This document shows, piece after piece, positions 1 to 5,080 of a stretch of DNA of 5,080 bases. The stretch lies in NCBI GenBank assembly GCA_030587605.1, contig JAUQYT010000265.1, positions 1 through 5,080 of the forward strand, given 5' to 3'. Under the pieces are notes generated by a model, which searched no databases, had not been told where the DNA came from, and saw nothing but the letters and a program-made list of their open reading frames with translations. The stretch's first letter is position 1. Each line of letters opens with the position of its first letter. Position numbers and translations under genes: made by a program. This DNA is from Candidatus Njordarchaeum guaymasense (GTDB lineage Archaea; Asgardarchaeota; Njordarchaeia; Njordarchaeales; Njordarchaeaceae).

Positions 1-105
1 CATTTGTCAGAAAGCCCTCCAAGGAAACCTTCAAGTTGCTTATCATCCTCCTCTTGTATCGAATGCAGCTTCGGTTCTATCTCACCTGACCCTGCAGATA
101 AGTGA
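1..105 (-). other. Unassigned flank with a coding-like but start-less open frame
   Basis: This stretch lies downstream of the DUF3795 gene and runs off the left edge. On the minus strand, one frame is open from a TAG at 141-143 to position 1, about 47 codons. Its last part reads like a soluble acidic helix, containing IQEEDDKQLEGFLGGLSDK, with many G-starting codons. However, it has no ATG, GTG or TTG in the window, and it overlaps the end of the DUF3795 gene in another frame. Two plus-strand frames are also open across most of this stretch, ending at a TGA at 87-89 and a TAA at 107-109, and both give passable peptides. The coding direction therefore cannot be decided here. It could be the start of a next gene with a rare start codon, the 3' end of a plus-strand gene, or non-coding sequence. 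Confidence 0.3.
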
Positions 106-564
106 CTAAGTTGACTTTGCGTATTGCTTCCACTGTTTGTCTATCCATTGCTCCAAGCCTTTCTCCCTTATTTCCTTCAAGTTTTCGACGCAGTGGTATT
201 TGATTACTCCGGGGTTGTTTGTAAGGGCTTCGCAAGGGAATTCTTCGCAGTCGCTGCAGAGGGTGAATCCTTTGGCTGAGCAGCATTGCCGGATTTTGCA
301 TCTGTCCTCAGCATTTCTTTCCTTTCTTACCTCGGCTTTGCAGCTTGGGCATATGTTTGACTCGGTTAATGTGACTAACCCTTTAGTTAAGTTCTTGAAG
401 TCTACTCCTTTCTGTTCAAGTTGTCGTTTGAGCACTGATCGATCCTGAACCAAGTCTAAGGTTGTCTTCGAAGCCCTCCTTATTTTCCCGGTGAACCAGT
501 CACAGAGTTTGCAGTATGACCCGCAATAGGATATGAAGCGGTTCTTCTCTGCTTCGTAGTTCAA
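106..564 (-). CDS. DUF3795-family cysteine-rich protein (probable metal-binding)
   Basis: This is a soluble 152-aa protein with twelve cysteines in an ordered pattern. C14-x3-C18-x2-C21 lies in the N-terminal CGxYCxxC-type block, C72-x2-C75 in a CPSC knuckle, then C89, C94-C95, C103-x2-C106 and C111 in a CSDCEEFPCEAL block, plus C125. The order (CG..C, CP.C, C.IR.CC, C..C..FPC, then a helix with the pattern IREKGLEQWI) is the signature I know from DUF3795, a family common in anaerobic archaea and bacteria, with no established function. Zn or Fe-S binding is an inference from the cysteine pairs. Length is normal for the family. The start is TTG: it is the only usable start after an in-frame TAG further upstream, and an SD-like GAGGGG sits 8 nt before it. 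The gene stands alone, 180 bp from the CruF-like gene on the same strand, with its own promoter-like element. Family assignment is fairly sure; function is unknown. Confidence 0.85.
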   Translation of the reverse strand: MNYEAEKNRFISYCGSYCKLCDWFTGKIRRASKTTLDLVQDRSVLKRQLEQKGVDFKNLTKGLVTLTESNICPSCKAEVRKERNAEDRCKIRQCCSAKGFTLCSDCEEFPCEALTNNPGVIKYHCVENLKEIREKGLEQWIDKQWKQYAKST

Positions 565-572
565 AGTTGCAA

Positions 573-578
573 CCCCTC
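573..578 (-). promoter_or_regulatory. SD-like ribosome binding site deciding a TTG start
   Basis: On the minus strand GAGGGG lies 8 nt upstream of the TTG at 564. GAGG can pair with the CCUC of an archaeal 16S 3' end. The site supports the unusual TTG start, and no ATG or GTG occurs in frame before the cysteine motifs. Its first bases overlap the arm of the adjacent inverted repeat. Confidence 0.55.
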
Positions 579-627
579 GACTCGGAGTCGACAGAAATAT
601 CCTCTAGCAGAAGAGCCCTGGACTCGG
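574..627 (-). repeat. Degenerate direct repeat, two copies 42 bp apart
   Basis: On the plus strand ccctcgactcgg (574-585) and ccctggactcgg (616-627) match at 11 of 12 positions and start exactly 42 bp apart, about four helical turns. The first copy overlaps the inverted repeat at 577-591. The second sits near the expected transcription start for the DUF3795 gene. The arrangement is compatible with a pair of regulator sites, but a chance match in this short gap is possible. Confidence 0.35.
577..591. repeat. Perfect inverted repeat in the DUF3795 gene leader
   Basis: The arms tcgactc and gagtcga are perfectly complementary around a single central g, or give a 6-bp stem with a 3-nt CGG loop as RNA. 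The repeat lies 13 nt before the TTG start and its 3' arm, read on the minus strand, runs into the SD-like GAGGGG. It could be a small regulatory hairpin that partly masks the ribosome site, or a dimeric DNA operator. No function is proven. Confidence 0.55.
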
Positions 628-641
628 TTATGATCACCTTG

Positions 642-659
642 TAATATATAATCTTCCGT
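642..659 (-). promoter_or_regulatory. Probable archaeal promoter (BRE-TATA) for the DUF3795 gene
   Basis: Read on the minus strand, a purine-rich CGGAAG is followed by ATTATATATTA (642-652), the most AT-rich run of the gap. With the usual archaeal spacing of about 25 bp, transcription would begin near 620, leaving a leader of roughly 55 nt that carries the inverted repeat and the SD-like site. This implies that the DUF3795 gene is transcribed separately from the CruF-like gene upstream of it. Confidence 0.5.
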
Positions 660-721
660 CTCCTGTCGTTGCCTAAATGGGAGGGTTGCACTTCCAACCG
701 ATAAGAGGCTTACACTGCCAG

Positions 722-741
722 AATCAATGATTGAGGAAAAA
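722..741 (-). terminator. Possible weak T-run terminator after the CruF-like gene
   Basis: On the minus strand a TTTTT run (737-741) follows the TAA stop at 745-747 by three bases. Next comes the small inverted repeat AATCA-T-TGATT (722-732 on the plus strand). Archaeal termination often uses T-rich runs of this sort, but this run is short and the assignment is tentative. Confidence 0.25.
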
Positions 742-744
742 TCA

Positions 745-1650
745 TTACTGGATTGCTGTTGTTTTCGCATCTTTTCCCAACTTGTGGTTTGGAATCATGT
801 GGAGCACGGCCTCTGCAACTAGTAACACAATTGCTATTGGGACCATTGCTGGGATCTGGATATACATGCCAGTCGCAAGTAGTGTCCCGAGAAACATCAA
901 GTGGAAGGTTAGTTGAATAATCGACATCGGCAGCTCGACTGGGCTGCGTATCCTGAATCCGCGTCGCATTGTGGAGATTATCACGATGAGGGCGAAGAGG
1001 GTTATCTGGACGGCAACTATCAACAGGCGGTCTACCTCAGTCGCAAACAGATTGAATGCTAGGATCAAGTAGAGCACTAGGAGGCTGTAGAGAACGCCGT
1101 AGCATATCGGCGGCGAGACTAGCTGCAAGAGTATGTAACGCTGATCTTTCCTCTTTTCTACGAGGTACCTGGTGAGCCTAGTGTAGGCTGAGTAGATGGC
1201 GACCACGAACATCCAGCCATAGAAGTTCCCTCCGGGCACGCCGAACCACCCATCAGTTAGCGGGATGGGCCAGCGCCAGAACCCCAAGCGGATCGCAACA
1301 GCATCCATTGCAAGGTCAATTAGGATGGCTTGAATGGCGTCAAAGAAAGGTTTCACTCGTTCATTGAAACCATAAGCGTCTGATATTGACATGGCGGAGT
1401 AGATTATTACTGCCCATCCAAGTCCTATAGCCAAGGGAGCCTGATCGAAGATTATTAGGAAGTCTTTTCCGTAGACGTAGTAGTCGCCGCTAATGAGGAC
1501 GTTGAGTTCCTCAAGTAGGACGCCGAAGACGGCTGCCATGACGAGCTCAAGAAACCTCGGTTTGCTGTGAACTACTTTGAGAGCATGCCATGAGCAGACA
1601 GCGAACAAGCCCATACTCATTATTTCCATTGCGACGAAACTGGCTTGCAT
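745..1650 (-). CDS. CruF-like polytopic membrane protein (Caroten_synth / DUF422 type)
   Basis: This is a 301-aa, very hydrophobic protein with about eight or nine predicted membrane segments, near residues 4-24, 33-54, 63-88, 104-119, 142-157, 173-203, 207-227, 240-262 and 267-285. Three blocks match the carotenoid-synthesis family that includes CruF, the 1',2'-hydratase of acyclic carotenoids (bisanhydrobacterioruberin hydratase in haloarchaea). They are an EELNV..GDYYVYG block (47-61), followed by a QAPLAIGLGW segment (70-79), then IDLAMDAVAIRLGFWRW (111-127) and GWFGVPGGNFYGW (134-146). The family's usual DP in the third block is DA here. The ATG start is the first after an in-frame TGA and has GGGGTG 10 nt upstream. 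It is divergent from the alpha/beta hydrolase gene, with a strong BRE-TATA-like element about 80 bp upstream. No phytoene synthase, desaturase or lycopene-elongase gene is nearby. Membership of the family looks good; the actual substrate is open, and a carotenoid or other isoprenoid is only inferred. Confidence 0.7.
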   Translation of the reverse strand: MQASFVAMEIMSMGLFAVCSWHALKVVHSKPRFLELVMAAVFGVLLEELNVLISGDYYVYGKDFLIIFDQAPLAIGLGWAVIIYSAMSISDAYGFNERVKPFFDAIQAILIDLAMDAVAIRLGFWRWPIPLTDGWFGVPGGNFYGWMFVVAIYSAYTRLTRYLVEKRKDQRYILLQLVSPPICYGVLYSLLVLYLILAFNLFATEVDRLLIVAVQITLFALIVIISTMRRGFRIRSPVELPMSIIQLTFHLMFLGTLLATGMYIQIPAMVPIAIVLLVAEAVLHMIPNHKLGKDAKTTAIQ

Positions 1651-1660
1651 GAGCAGCTTG

Positions 1661-1666
1661 CACCCC
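1661..1666 (-). promoter_or_regulatory. SD-like site of the CruF-like gene
   Basis: GGGGTG on the minus strand lies 10 nt before the ATG at 1650. GGTG can pair with the CACC of an archaeal 16S 3' end. It supports this ATG as the start, although the frame is open for about 29 more codons upstream without another standard start codon. Confidence 0.4.
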
Positions 1667-1697
1667 GCAGCATGCCGGTGATGGAGTACTACGGGAG

Positions 1698-1714
1698 TTT
1701 GGATCCTTTTGGAT
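1698..1714. repeat. TTTGGAT direct repeat with 10-bp period
   Basis: tttggat occurs at 1698-1704 and again at 1708-1714, exactly one helical turn apart. The pair lies about where transcription of the CruF-like gene should begin, some 25 bp past the TATA-like box at 1732-1740. Two half-sites on one DNA face are the usual form of a regulator site, but the repeat is short. Confidence 0.3.
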
Positions 1715-1731
1715 TGCAGTCTCGTTTCTCA

Positions 1732-1744
1732 CTTAAAAAGTTTC
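1732..1744 (-). promoter_or_regulatory. Probable BRE-TATA promoter of the CruF-like gene
   Basis: The minus strand reads GAAACTTTTTAAG. The GAAAC part fits the BRE, and CTTTTTAAG (1732-1740) fits an archaeal TATA box. The expected start near 1712 would give a leader of about 60 nt. The element is mirrored by a GAAAC-led box on the other strand that serves the hydrolase gene. Confidence 0.55.
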
Positions 1745-1760
1745 AGTAGCAGATAGCACA

Positions 1761-1775
1761 AGAAACATTAATATT
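1761..1775 (+). promoter_or_regulatory. Probable BRE-TATA promoter of the alpha/beta hydrolase gene
   Basis: AGAAAC (1761-1766) followed by ATTAATATT (1767-1775) fits an archaeal BRE plus TATA box. Transcription would start near 1797, leaving a short leader of about 25 nt before the GTG at 1822. That leader holds only a poor SD candidate, GGGGT at 1803-1807. Just 17 bp separate this BRE from the one serving the opposite gene. Confidence 0.5.
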
Positions 1776-1776
1776 C

Positions 1777-1793
1777 TTCAACATTGAACAATG
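1777..1793. repeat. Two overlapping short palindromes after the hydrolase TATA box
   Basis: ttcaacattgaa (1777-1788, arms TTCAA/TTGAA) and cattgaacaatg (1782-1793, arms CATTG/CAATG) overlap by seven bases. Both have 5-bp arms and a 2-bp centre. They fall between the TATA-like box and the expected transcription start, the place where archaeal repressors typically bind. A role as an operator is inference. Confidence 0.4.
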
Positions 1794-1821
1794 CACGATA
1801 TTGGGGTAAGAGAAATATAGC

Positions 1822-2673
1822 GTGGCCCACTACAACGACAAGCAAGTGGTTGAACCGTCAATGTCGCCGATGAGACCAGTCCTCTCGGTTTTCAAGTTCG
1901 GAGAGATAGTTGCGAGTATGTGGTCAAAGGACGATTTGCAAACCGACAGGAAATATAGATTCATGGTTTTCTGCTATGGTCTTCCAAGCCACCCATATCA
2001 GCATAGTCCAGCGAAAGTGGAGGGACTAATCGAAGAGGGATTTGTTCTGTTTTATCCAAACTATGTGGGAACATGGGGGAGCTATGGAACAATGTCGTGG
2101 GAGAATTGCGTAAGCACAGTGCTCCAGTCAATTGACTTTCTCAAAGGAGGGAAAGGGGAAAACGCTTACAACAGATCAAGCATTGCGTGGGAAGTCAAAG
2201 ACATAGTTCTTGTGGGCGGGAGTTTTGGGGGATCGGTTGCTCTTGTGGCTGGGGCAAAATCCAAAGAGATCAAGAACATCGTATCGGTTGCTGCGCCCAC
2301 AGACTGGAGAGACCATTCGAGGATAGCCGAGGAACCGGGTGAACCCATCGACGAATTGTTCAACTCTATCAAGAGGGGCTGGAACAACCTATGGCGAATC
2401 CCCAGCAAGAAAGAATGGGATCGGTTGGCTACTGGGAAGGTGGACCTGAACCCTATTGACTACATTAAGGAGCTACGCGACAAGAACATACTACTTATTC
2501 ATGGAGAACTTGACAACATTGTTGCGGTCAAGAGATCTAAACTGTTGTATGAACAGCTAAAAACTGGAAAAGGAAAACACAAGCTACTGATTCTCAAGGG
2601 CGAAGGCCACAGGGGCAACGACGTGGTCGGAAGAGAAGGCGTAATTCAGATGGTCTTGAAGTTCTTGGCATAG
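1822..2673 (+). CDS. Alpha/beta hydrolase with complete catalytic triad
   Basis: This 283-aa soluble protein has an alpha/beta-hydrolase fold. The nucleophile elbow is VLVGGSFGGS with Ser134 in G-G-S-F-G. The acid is Asp231 in the LLIHGELDN block after a late strand, and the base is His263 in KGEGHRG. A CYGLPSHP loop (51-58) may form the oxyanion hole, and FVLFYPNYVGTWGSYG (74-89) resembles the strand and turn seen in S9-peptidase / dienelactone-hydrolase-like members. A cap-like helical insert spans about 161-210. There is no signal peptide, so it is probably cytoplasmic. It may be an esterase or peptidase; the substrate is not readable from sequence. The start is GTG, the first start after an in-frame TAA at 1807-1809. 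ATG codons at 1861 and 1870 are alternatives, since there is no clear SD. The gene is divergent from the CruF-like gene and converges on the GH2 gene with 24 bp between the stops. Confidence 0.88.
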   Translation: MAHYNDKQVVEPSMSPMRPVLSVFKFGEIVASMWSKDDLQTDRKYRFMVFCYGLPSHPYQHSPAKVEGLIEEGFVLFYPNYVGTWGSYGTMSWENCVSTVLQSIDFLKGGKGENAYNRSSIAWEVKDIVLVGGSFGGSVALVAGAKSKEIKNIVSVAAPTDWRDHSRIAEEPGEPIDELFNSIKRGWNNLWRIPSKKEWDRLATGKVDLNPIDYIKELRDKNILLIHGELDNIVAVKRSKLLYEQLKTGKGKHKLLILKGEGHRGNDVVGREGVIQMVLKFLA

Positions 2674-2697
2674 TCATTGCCTCAAGGCTTGACACTT
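2674..2697. other. 24-bp convergent intergenic spacer
   Basis: Only 24 bp lie between the stop codons of the hydrolase and the GH2 gene. The spacer contains tcaag-g-cttga, too tight for a stable hairpin, and no T-run on either strand. A T-rich stretch at 2721-2739 could end hydrolase transcripts inside the 3' end of the GH2 gene, so the two messages may overlap as antisense tails. Confidence 0.4.
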
Positions 2698-5046
2698 CTA
2701 GGGAACTGTCTGCATTCCTGGTTTTGCTTTCCATTCTTTCGGAGCGACGAGGAAATGCGCCCAGTTGGCTTGTTCTTGCTCTCCATCATCTTTGCTTCTC
2801 CATTTCATCATGAGGGTAAAGGATGAGGGCGTATCCATTTCATCGGGGGCGGTGAACTGGATCGTCTTGATATGTTTAGCTGATTCAGCTCCCACCTCAA
2901 AAGCTCCTTTCTCTGCAATGACTTTGGTTTTGGCGGACCCTTCAGGCAGAGCGATCGCATGGTTATATGGTGATGGTTGCCCCGTGGCGCCTAGTCCTGC
3001 TGCGTTTGGGTCTGATGCAATAACGATGCTCCGCTCTGTTCTGCATAACTCAATCTCCCATGAACTAGATGTGTCGTGAACGTCATCGTTGATTATAAAG
3101 ATTGGTATCTCTATCTTCATGCCAGGACGAAAGACTGTATTCTCGAGATCTGCTGCCATTAGGAGCGGACGCTGAGCTTCAGCTAATGAGTAATATGGTG
3201 TCTTGGGAATACGGTTGATGTCTAGAAGTCCTGCGCCAGCGTATCCCCACCAGTCAACGAAGAAGTGCCACCTGATCCCCATGAAGGGTTGACCTCGATT
3301 GATGCGGAATACCTCGGTGTAGTACTTGGCTAGGAATGCGGCATAGAGCTGTGTCGCGCGAATCCATGATCGCCTGTCAGAGTAACGGTTTGGTGCCCCA
3401 ACATAAGTAGACGTGGAACCGAAGAAGCTGAGACGACCAGACCACTCAACCAGCTCCTGCGTGTCTGGTGGCCAGCCTGTGTCGCCCCACTGCTCTGCGG
3501 TGCACGCGACGGACCAGAAGCCATATTCAGAGACGAAGCCAGCTTCCTTGCGTTTTCTGCAGTTATAGATCGGTCCTCCTCCGATCGAACCTTCGTAAAT
3601 GTGAGTATCTCCACCGATTCCCGAGGCTCGCTGGACTGGGCGATTCGGATCAATGCTTATGAGGCGCTCCTCAAGCAGCTGGTCAAGCACTTGGTTATCT
3701 CTATCCTTGACTGGGTCCGGCGGTCTCTTGGGAAGGAAGAGCGCTGCTGGTTCGTTGTGGCACGCCCAGTAGACCACTGAGGGATGGTTGTAGAGATGGT
3801 ATGCCATCTCAGCGATCTGCCATCGAGCTCTATCACGGAAACCCGGGTTGGTCTCTTCGCAGGAATCATAAGACCACTGGAGAGCAAAGTCTTGAAACAC
3901 TAGAACCCCAGTGTCGTCGGTGGCTTCGTAGCAAGCAGGACACTGGATGTGAGCGTGTATCCCAACACTGTTCAGGTTGGCGGCTTTCAGCAACCTCATG
4001 TCCCGATCGTAGAAGGTCTTGTCGACGTCGGCAAAGTGCTGGCGAGGAATATAGTTGGAGGCTTTGATGAAGACTGGTCGACCATTGACCTTGAAAACCC
4101 ACGGATCACGATTAAGCTGAACAGTTCTAATTCCAAATTGCTCTACTCGGGAATCAGATAGCACGTCACCACAGATTGCCTCAACTCTCAAAGAGTAGAG
4201 GGTATGAGTCCCGAGTTTCTCATGCGAACAAGGCCACCACAATACAGGGTTGGGAACAATTGTGTCAAAATCCATTCTGTTAGACCCTGGAAGAAGCTTA
4301 GCGACGAGTGTTGCAGCTAGATCAATGGCTCCACTCTTGGCTGTGTTACTCTCTTGAAGTGAAGGAGGATGCAGGATGATGTTGAAAGCGGTTTCAATAT
4401 TACTTGGCGCTCTGTTGGTTGCCAGGAGCGCTACGTGGACGTGTCCACCAGTGTCCGTTGGGGTGACGAAGAGGGCATCAATCCTCACTGATCCTGTGAA
4501 TTTCAAAAATACAGGCTGCGTGATACCGCCTGTAGTCAGGCTTTGACCCCATTCGGGCGTCCACGCAGGTGAGATGACTCCAGGCAGGCCTCCTGGTCTA
4601 GAATCGTGGTAATTCATGGTTCCTTTGATATATTTCTTAAAGTGAAGATGGGTAAGGACCTTCGGATCAAGTTTCTCAAGTGGGTCTTGCACCCTAACAG
4701 CAACAGTGTTCTTCTCTTTGAGCAGCTGTGATACGTCGAAGGAAAAAGGTGCGAAGTATCCCTCGTGATGACCAAGATGCCGTCCATCTAGCCAGACATC
4801 GGCCAAATAGTCTACCCCATTGAAGACCAAGTCAACGTGTTCACCCTTTCCTGATCGGAAAGTTCTCCGGTACCATACTGGGCCATAGTGGCGCTGGAGC
4901 TCGCCGTCTAAACCATAGTTATCAGGTACCTTCACTTGGGGCCAATTCGAATCGTTGAATGAAGAATCAGCTGGTTTCTCCTTCAGGTACCCTTCTCTAT
5001 CAGCTAGGCGTCTCCATATGCCGCAAAGGTTGACCTCCCATGCCAC
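2698..5046 (-). CDS. Glycoside hydrolase family 2 protein (beta-mannosidase / exo-glucosaminidase-like)
   Basis: This 782-aa enzyme has the standard GH2 order. A sugar-binding jelly-roll domain covers about 1-185, with GPVWYRRTF at 55-63 and the VDYLADVWLDGRHLG strand pair near 78-92. An Ig-like domain follows to about 310, then a TIM barrel at about 311-620 and a C-terminal beta domain at about 625-775. The acid/base is Glu432 in WACHNEP and the nucleophile is Glu507 in VSEYGFWS, so it should be a retaining exoglycosidase. VLVFQDF (381-387) and the RIPKTPYYSLAEAQRP block (612-627) resemble beta-mannosidase-type members more than LacZ. No signal peptide is seen from this start. The GTG start at 5044-5046 has no SD, and the frame stays open to the right edge (reading SKDETIRFNNS before it), so the true start may lie outside. 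Family is certain; sugar specificity is not. Confidence 0.93.
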   Translation of the reverse strand: MAWEVNLCGIWRRLADREGYLKEKPADSSFNDSNWPQVKVPDNYGLDGELQRHYGPVWYRRTFRSGKGEHVDLVFNGVDYLADVWLDGRHLGHHEGYFAPFSFDVSQLLKEKNTVAVRVQDPLEKLDPKVLTHLHFKKYIKGTMNYHDSRPGGLPGVISPAWTPEWGQSLTTGGITQPVFLKFTGSVRIDALFVTPTDTGGHVHVALLATNRAPSNIETAFNIILHPPSLQESNTAKSGAIDLAATLVAKLLPGSNRMDFDTIVPNPVLWWPCSHEKLGTHTLYSLRVEAICGDVLSDSRVEQFGIRTVQLNRDPWVFKVNGRPVFIKASNYIPRQHFADVDKTFYDRDMRLLKAANLNSVGIHAHIQCPACYEATDDTGVLVFQDFALQWSYDSCEETNPGFRDRARWQIAEMAYHLYNHPSVVYWACHNEPAALFLPKRPPDPVKDRDNQVLDQLLEERLISIDPNRPVQRASGIGGDTHIYEGSIGGGPIYNCRKRKEAGFVSEYGFWSVACTAEQWGDTGWPPDTQELVEWSGRLSFFGSTSTYVGAPNRYSDRRSWIRATQLYAAFLAKYYTEVFRINRGQPFMGIRWHFFVDWWGYAGAGLLDINRIPKTPYYSLAEAQRPLLMAADLENTVFRPGMKIEIPIFIINDDVHDTSSSWEIELCRTERSIVIASDPNAAGLGATGQPSPYNHAIALPEGSAKTKVIAEKGAFEVGAESAKHIKTIQFTAPDEMDTPSSFTLMMKWRSKDDGEQEQANWAHFLVAPKEWKAKPGMQTVP

Positions 5047-5080
5047 AGAGTTATTGAATCTAATAGTCTCATCTTTAGAT

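Noticed and set aside
137..448. A 103-codon plus-strand frame over the DUF3795 gene
   Set aside because: The opposite strand encodes an ordered cysteine pattern typical of DUF3795; the plus-strand frame has no motif and starts without an SD.
626..638. ggttatgatcacc as a possible operator palindrome
   Set aside because: Symmetry is imperfect, with only ggt/acc and an off-centre tgatca; no better than chance.
562..694. Apparent inverted copies of a gagggttgca-like sequence (about 562-577 and 682-694)
   Set aside because: The match needs an indel, and one part (gttgcaac) is self-palindromic, so the resemblance is easily due to chance.
684..699. ggttg-n6-caacc hairpin downstream of the CruF-like gene
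   Set aside because: A 5-bp stem with no T-run after it on the minus strand; too weak to call a terminator or RNA element.
561..770. Minus-strand frames of 65 and 69 codons spanning the 565-744 gap
   Set aside because: They cross the TATA-like box, the inverted repeat and gene ends, have no recognisable motif, and one overlaps the CruF-like gene's 3' end out of frame.
2674..2697. tcaaggcttga as a bidirectional terminator between convergent genes
   Set aside because: Only a 4-bp stem is possible with a 3-nt loop, and no T-run flanks it on either strand.
3330..3653. A 107-codon open frame on the same strand as the GH2 gene but in another register, plus several opposite-strand frames in 2765-4161
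   Set aside because: They all lie inside the GH2 gene, whose domains and catalytic motifs are continuous. Their translations are arginine- and serine-rich without recognisable motifs, as expected of shadows.

Overview
This window looks like a piece of an archaeal chromosome, most plausibly from an uncultured anaerobic lineage of the Bathyarchaeia / Thermoproteota kind. That placement is inference. It rests on archaeal-type BRE-TATA elements in both larger intergenic gaps, short SD-like motifs complementary to the archaeal 16S 3' end, frequent non-AUG starts (three of the four called genes), moderate GC, and a gene set (DUF3795 zinc-ribbon-like protein, CruF-like membrane protein, alpha/beta hydrolase, GH2 glycosidase) seen in such genomes. 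No rRNA, tRNA, mobile element or CRISPR array is visible, so a firm taxonomic call is not possible.

Layout. From the left edge to about 105 there is a short flank that I cannot assign. Next come two minus-strand genes: a 152-aa cysteine-rich DUF3795-family protein (106-564), and a 301-aa polytopic membrane protein of the CruF / Caroten_synth (formerly DUF422) type (745-1650). They are separated by 180 bp that carries a promoter-like element, an inverted repeat and a degenerate direct repeat. A 171-bp divergent intergenic region (1651-1821) follows. It has two back-to-back BRE-TATA-like promoters and several small repeats. It feeds the CruF-like gene leftward and a 283-aa alpha/beta hydrolase rightward (1822-2673). 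The hydrolase converges, with a gap of only 24 bp, on a large minus-strand glycoside hydrolase family 2 gene (2698-5046). That gene's reading frame stays open to the right edge, so its true 5' end may lie outside the window.

Functional reading. The four genes do not form one obvious pathway. The GH2 enzyme keeps both catalytic glutamates and looks like a beta-mannosidase / exo-glucosaminidase-type exoglycosidase, so it fits plant- or microbial-polysaccharide scavenging. The alpha/beta hydrolase has a complete Ser-Asp-His triad and could be a carbohydrate esterase or peptidase. Pairing it with the GH2 gene rests only on adjacency, and the two are convergent, not co-transcribed. The CruF-like protein has the family's characteristic motifs, but no other carotenoid gene is visible. 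I find no convincing evidence of a wholly new multi-gene system. The most useful leads are the compact divergent control region and the structured leader of the DUF3795 gene.
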